From Rhodospirillales bacterium Ga0074136 (GTDB lineage Bacteria > Pseudomonadota > Alphaproteobacteria > Acetobacterales > Acetobacteraceae), in contig LNEW01000075.1 in the NCBI GenBank assembly GCA_001464375.1, forward strand, positions 1 through 64,000: 64,000 nucleotides of DNA. The letters run 5' to 3'. The translations under genes and the position numbers were made by a program. Numbering within the stretch: the first letter of the stretch is position 1; every line of letters begins with the position of its first letter. Of this stretch, positions 58,078-64,000 are shown piece after piece. Below the pieces are notes generated by a model. That model was not told the origin of the DNA, ran no database searches, and saw only the letters and a program-made list of their open reading frames with translations.

Positions 58078-59795
58078 TCCATCTCCTCCTCGGCGCCCGA
58101 CCGGCGCAGCGCGTACAAGGGCAGGGACCCGAAGCCCTTCGCCGTCGGGATGCGGCCGGCATAGTCGCAGGCGAGGCCGGACCCACGGGGCAGCAGCGCG
58201 ACCTCGCAGGCGAAGGCTTCGGTCGCGAAGATGCGCCCGGGCGGCGTCACGGGCTCGATCCGCGCGGCGCGCGTCATCGCCCGGCCGGAGAACTTGTCGG
58301 CGTGCTGCACGGCGTCGTGCACCGGCAGAAGCGGGCCGAAATCGATCGCGAAGCGGGGGTGGATCGGCGGGTCCTGCTCGGCCAGCGCGGCGCGCATGTC
58401 GAAGGCGCAGGCGGCGGCGGCGGCGACCTCGTCGAAGGTGATCTGCACGGCGTCGCCCCAGGCGTTGCGGTAGGTCGCCGGATGGCGGTCGAGCGCCGCG
58501 CCCATCGCCGCCAACGGGCCTTCGTAGAAGGTGGCGAGGCCGGCATCGTCCAGCGCGCTGAAGCGCGGCAGGTCGCCGAACAGCACCGCCATGGGCCGCC
58601 GCCGCGCCGGCGGCAGGCCGTTGCCGCTGCTATCGCGCGGCCAGGGCCAGGGAATCTGCAGCGACCGCCCGCCGGCACCGGTCCAGGATGCCACATCGGC
58701 CCCGGTGCCCGCCGCGCCGCGCGCCGGCTGGCCATCCCACGAGGCCACCTGCACCGCCGGCCCGTCGCGGTGGCGCGCATGCAGCCGCGCCAGGCCCATG
58801 GCGCGGCGGCCCGCCAGGGCCAGGTGCAGGTCGTCGTCGGGGAAGGGCCGCTCATCCAGCTGGATGATGCGCAGGTGCGGCAGCAGGGCGCGGAAGCGCG
58901 CCACCCAGCGCTCGCCGGCCGGCGCCACCGAATCGGCCTCGTAGGTGTCGGGGTCGCAGGGCAGCACGGCGGTGGGCGCGATGCCGGCGCGCAAAAGTGC
59001 CTCGACCGCCAGGATGTCGAAGCCGGCGGCGAGCCCGCCGAAGGCCGCGCCGACATGCTCGGCGGCGATGCGGGCGTCGAGCGCGGCGGCGATGCCGACC
59101 TCGAGCGCCTCGTCGTCCTGCCCGGGCTTGGGCATGTGGCCGGTATAGTGCAGCACCGCGGGCACGCGCAGCACATCGACGAAATCCGGCGAAAGGCCGA
59201 GCGCGACGGCCTCGCGCCGCATCTGCCGGCGGGTGGTGGCGCGCGCCGAGATGTCGGCGCCGGCGCGCAATTCGGCTTCCTCCAGCGCGCGGCGGCATTC
59301 CTCCAGCCGGCCGGCGAGCAGCAGGGCCTCGGCCTCGGTTGCGGCCGACCAGTAGTTGCCGGTGTCGCGATGGTTCGCCAGGACCTGGCGGGCGATCATC
59401 GCGGCGCTGTGCGGGTCCCCGCTGAGCAGCCGCAGCGCGGCGGCGTTCACGCCGTGCCAGCCGGAATCGTGGATGCGCCACAGCGCCGCGTAGCGCTGCG
59501 TCGCTTCGGCCAGGAGCGGTCCGCGCACCGCCGCCGGCTGCTCGAAGGCGCGGTCCTTGATGAGGCGCGCGCCGAGCATGCCGATCTCGGGATCGGTTTC
59601 GGCATCCAGCCGCAGCCGGTTGAACAGGTCGAGCGCCATGGCCGTGGCGCCGGCGCGCGCGATGGTCAGCGTGGCGCGATAGCGCAGCGCGGCATCCTCG
59701 GGATGCTCGACCAGCGCGGCCATGGCCCTGTCATGGGCGGAAAACAGGAGGCCCTCGGCCTCCAGCGCCAGGACCTCCGCAAGCGGGTCGGACAT
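58074..59795 (-). CDS. TPR - SLOG-like nucleotide-sensor - class III adenylate/guanylate cyclase domain fusion
   Basis: N-terminal helical repeats; HYTGHMPKPG...GGLAAGFDILAVEALLRAG...SVAPAGERWVARF; C-terminal AVLFGDLPRFSAL, RNAWGDAVQITFD, SGRAMTRAARIEPVTPPGRIFATEAFA. Confidence 0.8.
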   Translation of the reverse strand: MSDPLAEVLALEAEGLLFSAHDRAMAALVEHPEDAALRYRATLTIARAGATAMALDLFNRLRLDAETDPEIGMLGARLIKDRAFEQPAAVRGPLLAEATQRYAALWRIHDSGWHGVNAAALRLLSGDPHSAAMIARQVLANHRDTGNYWSAATEAEALLLAGRLEECRRALEEAELRAGADISARATTRRQMRREAVALGLSPDFVDVLRVPAVLHYTGHMPKPGQDDEALEVGIAAALDARIAAEHVGAAFGGLAAGFDILAVEALLRAGIAPTAVLPCDPDTYEADSVAPAGERWVARFRALLPHLRIIQLDERPFPDDDLHLALAGRRAMGLARLHARHRDGPAVQVASWDGQPARGAAGTGADVASWTGAGGRSLQIPWPWPRDSSGNGLPPARRRPMAVLFGDLPRFSALDDAGLATFYEGPLAAMGAALDRHPATYRNAWGDAVQITFDEVAAAAACAFDMRAALAEQDPPIHPRFAIDFGPLLPVHDAVQHADKFSGRAMTRAARIEPVTPPGRIFATEAFACEVALLPRGSGLACDYAGRIPTAKGFGSLPLYALRRSGAEEEME

Positions 59796-60007
59796 CGGGC
59801 CTCGGCCGCGGGGGTGGAACGCGATCCTAGGGGGGACATGCCGGGCCGGCAACGTGTGCGTGTTTGCGGGATCGGCACCGGCCGGCTCGCCCACCCGGCC
59901 GCTTATGAGGATATGCTGTGGCGGGCCGGGCCGGGACCGCTCTCTCATCGTGCCGCATGGCGCGCCCGCGCAGCCTGTGCGAGAACGCAATCGTTCCGGA
60001 AGACGCC

Positions 60008-61273
60008 ATGCCGCACGACGTATTCCTCAGCTATGCGTCCGCCGACCGCGCCGCAGCGGATGCGGTTTGCGCGGCGCTGGAGACGCGCGGCATCCGCTGC
60101 TGGGTCGCCCCGCGCGACGTGCCGGCCGGCGCCGACTGGGGCGAGGCGATCCTGACCGCGATCGGCCGCGCGCATGCCATGGTGCTGGTGCTGTCGCGCC
60201 ACACCGCGGCCTCCGTGCATGTCAGGAACGAGGTTGTGACCGCGGTCTCGCAATCCCTGGCCCTGGTGCCCGTGCGCATCGAGGATTGCCAGCCGGGCGG
60301 CGCGCTGCGCCTGCACCTTGCGGGGTCGCATTGGCTGAACGTGTATCCCGCGCCGATCGACCAGCATGCCGATGCGCTGGCCGGCGGGGTCCGCCTGGCG
60401 CTGGCGGCGGATGCGACCATCGAGATTCCACGCGCCCAGGCGGCGGCGATGGTGGCCGCGGCGCGGGCCAGTGCCGCTGCCGGCGCGGACCGGGCCGGGG
60501 CGGTGGCGGCGGCGCGCCAGCGGGCCCATCCCGAGCGGCCCGTGGACCCGGGGGCGGTGCGACCCGAACACAAGGCGGCCCCGACTGCGCAGCCCCCGGC
60601 ACGGCGCGACCCGTCCGGGACGGCGCCAGCGAAGCGCGCGGACGGCACGCCAGCGCCGCACCTGCCGACGCCACGGCGCGGGCTCGGCATCGCGGTGGCG
60701 ATCGGCGGGCTCGTACTGCTGTGCGCGGCAGTCGCGGTTGCCTGGTTCTATGAGCCCCGGCTGAAGGGGCTGTTGGGCGCGACAGCCGCGTCGCCGGCGG
60801 ACACGCCTGCCGCACCGCCGGCGGCGCACCTTGTCGCAGCGTCCGGCGCCGCCGCGCCTCCTCCCGCGGGGCTTGGCGCTCCGACGCCGCCGGTGCCCTC
60901 CGCCCCCTCGCCCTTCATCGCCGCCCAGCCGGCATCGCCGCCGCGCAGCATGACGCAGGCGCCGCCGCCGCGCCCGATGCCCGCGCCCGCACGGGCGGCG
61001 CGCGTGATGAATGGCGCGACCACCACCATCGCCCAGTTGTTCGTCGCGCGGGTCGACGACGGGGTCGGGCACGAGGACTGGCTGGGCCAGGCGCAGATCA
61101 CGCCGGGCAATACGGTACTCCTGCGCCCGCCCGCCGGGCAGGGTTGCCTGTTCAACATCCGCGTCGTCTATGTTGGCGGCAGGACCGAGGATCGTCCGGG
61201 AGTTGACCTTTGCGCCGCACCCGATCTGCGTTTCGAGGGAAGCAAGGGCGCCGGTGGACCCTCGCCGCGCTGA
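60008..61273 (+). CDS. Membrane-anchored TIR-domain protein with Pro-rich linker and C-terminal beta domain
   Basis: HDVFLSYASADRAAADAVCAALETRGIRCWVAPRDVPAGADWGEAI; TM GLGIAVAIGGLVLLCAAVAVAWFY; C-terminal NGATTTIAQLFVARVDDGVGHEDWLGQAQITPGNTVLLRPPAGQGCLFNIRVVYVGGRTEDRPGVDLC. Confidence 0.88.
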   Translation: MPHDVFLSYASADRAAADAVCAALETRGIRCWVAPRDVPAGADWGEAILTAIGRAHAMVLVLSRHTAASVHVRNEVVTAVSQSLALVPVRIEDCQPGGALRLHLAGSHWLNVYPAPIDQHADALAGGVRLALAADATIEIPRAQAAAMVAAARASAAAGADRAGAVAAARQRAHPERPVDPGAVRPEHKAAPTAQPPARRDPSGTAPAKRADGTPAPHLPTPRRGLGIAVAIGGLVLLCAAVAVAWFYEPRLKGLLGATAASPADTPAAPPAAHLVAASGAAAPPPAGLGAPTPPVPSAPSPFIAAQPASPPRSMTQAPPPRPMPAPARAARVMNGATTTIAQLFVARVDDGVGHEDWLGQAQITPGNTVLLRPPAGQGCLFNIRVVYVGGRTEDRPGVDLCAAPDLRFEGSKGAGGPSPR

Positions 61274-61578
61274 GCCTGCTCGCCGTACCGGCCTTGGCGC
61301 AGGACCAGCGGCCACGCACCTTCACGCTGATGAATGGCGGGGCCGCCGCGGTGGTCGCCGTGGAGGTGTCGCCGAGCGGCCAGGCCCGATTCGGCGACTC
61401 GATGATCGGCCGGGTCGAATTGCCGCCGGGCAACGCGCTGCACATGACGCCGCCCCCTGGCACGCCATGCCTCAACGACCTGCGCATCCGCTGGGCCGAT
61501 GGCCGCATCGAGCAGCGCGTGCGGGAGGATCTGTGCCAGCCCCAACGCATGATCCGCCTGACCCCATCTGCCAATTGA
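61210..61578 (+). CDS. Small secreted protein with the same beta domain as the TIR protein C-terminus
   Basis: Signal peptide (RRWTLAALSLLAVPALAQ) then NGGAAAVVAVEVSPSGQARFGDSMIGRVELPPGNALHMTPPPGTPCLNDLRIRWADGRIEQRVREDLC; TTG start overlapping the TIR gene. Confidence 0.7.
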   Translation: MRRTRSAFRGKQGRRWTLAALSLLAVPALAQDQRPRTFTLMNGGAAAVVAVEVSPSGQARFGDSMIGRVELPPGNALHMTPPPGTPCLNDLRIRWADGRIEQRVREDLCQPQRMIRLTPSAN

Positions 61579-61588
61579 AGGGAATGCC

Positions 61589-63280
61589 ATGACCGGCGAC
61601 TGGACCGCCCGCGCGGGTACGCGCTTCACGACCCAGAAGCGCCCGGCCATGGGCACGCGCGGCATGGTGGTGACCAACCATCCGCTGGCCTCGGCCGCGG
61701 GCGCCGAGATGCTGGCGGCCGGCGGCAATGCCTTCGACGGCGCGATCGCGGCGCTGTTCACGCTCACGGTGGTCGAACCGATGATGGTCGGGCTGCTGGG
61801 CGGCGGCACGGCACATCTGCGTCTGGCCGACGGCACGCATACCGTGATCGACGGCATGGCGCGCTGCGCCGCCGCCGCACGGCCGGACATGTTCACTCCC
61901 GCGCAGGCGGAGAACCCGCGCAACCTGGAGGCGGTGGGCCGCGTGAACGCGGTGGGCGGGTTGTCGGTGGCGACGCCGGGCAACCTCAAGGCGTGGTGCG
62001 AGATACTTGAGCGCTTCGGCAGCATGCCGCTGGCGGATGTGATGGCGCCGGCGATCCGGCATGCCGAGCGTGGCTATCGCGCCACGCCATACCTGGCGGA
62101 ATGCGCGGCCGAGGCAGCGCCGGACCTGGCCAAGGACCCCGCCATCGCGGCGATCTACCTGCCCGGCGGGTCGCCGCTGAAGCCCGGGCATCGCGTGGTG
62201 CAGGGCGATTATGCGCAGACGTTGAAGACCATCGCGCAGCAGGGCGCGGCGGCGATCGGCGGCGCGCTGGGCGCGGCGGTGGCCGAGGGCATCGCGCGTG
62301 CCGGCGGCATCGTCACCGCCGCGGACATGATCGACTACCGCACCATCGAGCGCGTGCCGCTGCGTGGGCCATACCGCGACGTGGAGGTGGTGTTGCCGCC
62401 GCCGCCGGCGTCGTCCGGCGTGCATGTGCTGCAGATGCTGAACATCCTGTCGGGGTGGGATCTGCGCGCGCTCGGCTTCGGGTCCGCCGACACGCTGCAT
62501 CTGCTGGCCGAGGCGCTCAAGATCGCCTTTGCGGATCGTGCGGCGGCGTCGGGCGATCCGGCCTTCGTGGATGTGCCAGTGGAGCGGCTGGTTTCGGCGA
62601 CGTACGGCGCGGAGCGGCGGGCGCGCATCGACATGGCGCGGGCCCAGGATTGGGCGGCGGGGATCGCCTCCGCCGAGAGCCCGCACACCACGCACATCAC
62701 GGTGGCGGATGGCGAGGGCGGCATCGCCTGCATGACGCAGACGATCAATTCCACCTTCGGTGCGCGCTTCATCGTGCATGGCACGGGGATGATCCCGAAC
62801 AACTACCTGGCAACCTTCGACCCACGGCCCGGGCGGGCCTTGTCGATCGCGGCGGGCAAACGGGTGACGACATCGATGGCGCCGATGATCGTGCTGCGGG
62901 GTGGCAAGCCGGCCTATGCGCTGGGGATGCCTGGTGGGTTGCGCATCTTTGGCTGCGTGATGCAGGGGATGCTGAACCTGGTGGACCACGGCATGAGCCT
63001 GCAGGAGGCGGTGGAGGCGCCGCGCCTGTGGACGCAAGGCGATGCCGTGGAGATCGAGCCGGCCTTCGACGAGGCCGTGCGGGCATCGCTGGCCGCGCGC
63101 GGCCATGTGCTGGCGCGCATGCCGCATATCGGTGGCGGCATGTGCGCGATCGGGTTCGGCGCGGATGGTGCAATGGAGGGTGCCGCCTGCTGGCGCGCCG
63201 ATGGCACCGCGGTCGGCGTCGGTGGCGGGCTTGCGCGCGAGGGCGTCCGCTTCTGGCCGGATGCCGCGGGCGTCCGCTGA
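61589..63280 (+). CDS. Gamma-glutamyltransferase family protein
   Basis: MVVTNHPLASAAGAEMLAAGGNAFDGAIAALFTLTVVEPMMVGLLGGG, HTTHITVADGEGGIACMTQTINSTFGARFI. Confidence 0.93.
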   Translation: MTGDWTARAGTRFTTQKRPAMGTRGMVVTNHPLASAAGAEMLAAGGNAFDGAIAALFTLTVVEPMMVGLLGGGTAHLRLADGTHTVIDGMARCAAAARPDMFTPAQAENPRNLEAVGRVNAVGGLSVATPGNLKAWCEILERFGSMPLADVMAPAIRHAERGYRATPYLAECAAEAAPDLAKDPAIAAIYLPGGSPLKPGHRVVQGDYAQTLKTIAQQGAAAIGGALGAAVAEGIARAGGIVTAADMIDYRTIERVPLRGPYRDVEVVLPPPPASSGVHVLQMLNILSGWDLRALGFGSADTLHLLAEALKIAFADRAAASGDPAFVDVPVERLVSATYGAERRARIDMARAQDWAAGIASAESPHTTHITVADGEGGIACMTQTINSTFGARFIVHGTGMIPNNYLATFDPRPGRALSIAAGKRVTTSMAPMIVLRGGKPAYALGMPGGLRIFGCVMQGMLNLVDHGMSLQEAVEAPRLWTQGDAVEIEPAFDEAVRASLAARGHVLARMPHIGGGMCAIGFGADGAMEGAACWRADGTAVGVGGGLAREGVRFWPDAAGVR

Positions 63281-63292
63281 CGTTCCGGCGGT

Positions 63293-63344
63293 CCAGGTGG
63301 CACTGCCACCTGGCGGGAGGGTCCGGGAGGGCAGCGCCCTCCCG
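63293..63344. terminator. Two tandem hairpins downstream of the gamma-glutamyltransferase gene
   Basis: CCAGGTGGCA-C-TGCCACCTGG then CGGGAGGGC-AGC-GCCCTCCCG followed by TTTCG. Confidence 0.65.
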
Positions 63345-63428
63345 TTTCGCCGCGCACCAGGCAATCAGGCACCGCGGTTTTAGGAAGACGTAGCGCCGCA
63401 CTGGAGCTTCGGCTGCATTCGCGGGCCT

Positions 63429-64000
63429 TCAGCCTGCCGGCAATCCGATGCGCACCCGCAGCCCCGGTGCCGCATCCTCCAGGCTGATCGCCATGCCGTG
63501 CAGGTCCGCGACCGCCCGCGCCAGCGCGAGGCCGAGGCCGCTGCCGGGGGTGGAACGCGCCGAGTCGAGCCGCTGGAACCGCCCGAAGACGCGCTCGCGC
63601 TCGGTGGCCGGGATGCCCGGGCCGTCATCGACGATGGTGATGCCTGCGGCACCGAGCGCCAGCACGACGCGGCCGCCGGCGCGCCCGTGGCGCACCGCAT
63701 TCTCCACCAGGTTCGCGAGCATCTGCGTGAGCAGCGCCGGGTCGCCGGTGATGGCGATGCCGGGCGCGATGTCTGTCACCAGGCCCTGGCCGCGTTCCTC
63801 GGCCGCCGGCGCATAGACCTCGGCGACCGATTGCGCGATGGCGGACAGGTCGACCCGCGTGAAGCCTGCGCGCTGCGTGCCGGATTCGACCTGCGCGATG
63901 CGCAGGAGTGCCGCGAAGATGTCGAGCAGCGCGTCGGCCTCCTGCTGCGCCGCCGCGATCGCTTCGGCGGTGGGCAACGTGGCGGCGGCATCGAGCCGCT
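63429..64000 (-). CDS. Sensor histidine kinase, C-terminal ATPase part (N-terminus outside window)
   Basis: LANLVENAVRHGRAGGRV (N box), VDDGPGIPATERERVFGRFQRLDSARSTPGSGLGLALARAVADLHG (G boxes). Confidence 0.9.
   Translation of the reverse strand, partial: RLDAAATLPTAEAIAAAQQEADALLDIFAALLRIAQVESGTQRAGFTRVDLSAIAQSVAEVYAPAAEERGQGLVTDIAPGIAITGDPALLTQMLANLVENAVRHGRAGGRVVLALGAAGITIVDDGPGIPATERERVFGRFQRLDSARSTPGSGLGLALARAVADLHGMAISLEDAAPGLRVRIGLPAG

Noticed and set aside
59976-59990. TGTGCGAGAACGCAA as a Crp-type site in the TIR promoter
   Set aside because: Only 4-bp symmetric arms (TGCG/CGCA) and poor match to TGTGA-N6-TCACA; not supportable without a motif model.
57621-60155. 844-aa + strand ORF opposite the cyclase
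   Set aside because: Arg-rich antisense frame; the - strand carries clear cyclase and Crp domains.
55705-61578. Classification of the cyclase/TIR locus as CBASS, Pycsar or Thoeris
   Set aside because: No CD-NTase, HORMA, SMODS or SLOG-only ThsA-type partner was seen, the TIR is membrane-tethered, and the Crp protein is a DNA-binding regulator; the evidence does not justify a known-system label.
1-64000. Prophage, transposon, CRISPR or tRNA-associated island
   Set aside because: No integrase, transposase, phage structural gene, repeat-spacer array or tRNA-like cloverleaf was recognised on reading the window.

Overview
High-GC (roughly 70%) bacterial chromosomal window. Its gene content looks alphaproteobacterial, probably Acetobacteraceae/Roseomonas-like (inference only). 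It is densely packed with housekeeping, transport and acyl-CoA catabolism genes. It opens inside ftsK and ends inside a sensor histidine kinase gene. I saw no rRNA, tRNA, CRISPR array, transposase, integrase or prophage genes. Points of interest: (1) A compact reverse-strand operon at 55.7-59.8 kb encodes a TPR-SLOG-like-class III cyclase fusion, a Crp/Fnr-type cNMP-binding regulator and two tandem M35 (aspzincin)-like secreted metallopeptidases. It is divergent from a membrane-anchored TIR protein whose extracytoplasmic beta domain resembles the adjacent small secreted protein. This is my best candidate for an undescribed signalling or conflict system. (2) An lva-like operon at 47.1-52.1 kb (ligase, DUF6285, APH-like kinase, acyl-CoA dehydrogenase, SDR) suggests phosphorylation-dependent 4-hydroxyacyl-CoA catabolism. 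(3) A 3-hydroxybutyryl-CoA dehydrogenase gene is frameshifted, apparently by a 17-nt deletion, and the nearby etfB lacks its canonical N-terminus and start codon. (4) A perfect 17-bp TGCA-type palindrome lies upstream of a patatin gene. (5) A low-GC lipoprotein gene lies next to ftsK. All family calls come from reading the translations; no database search was run.
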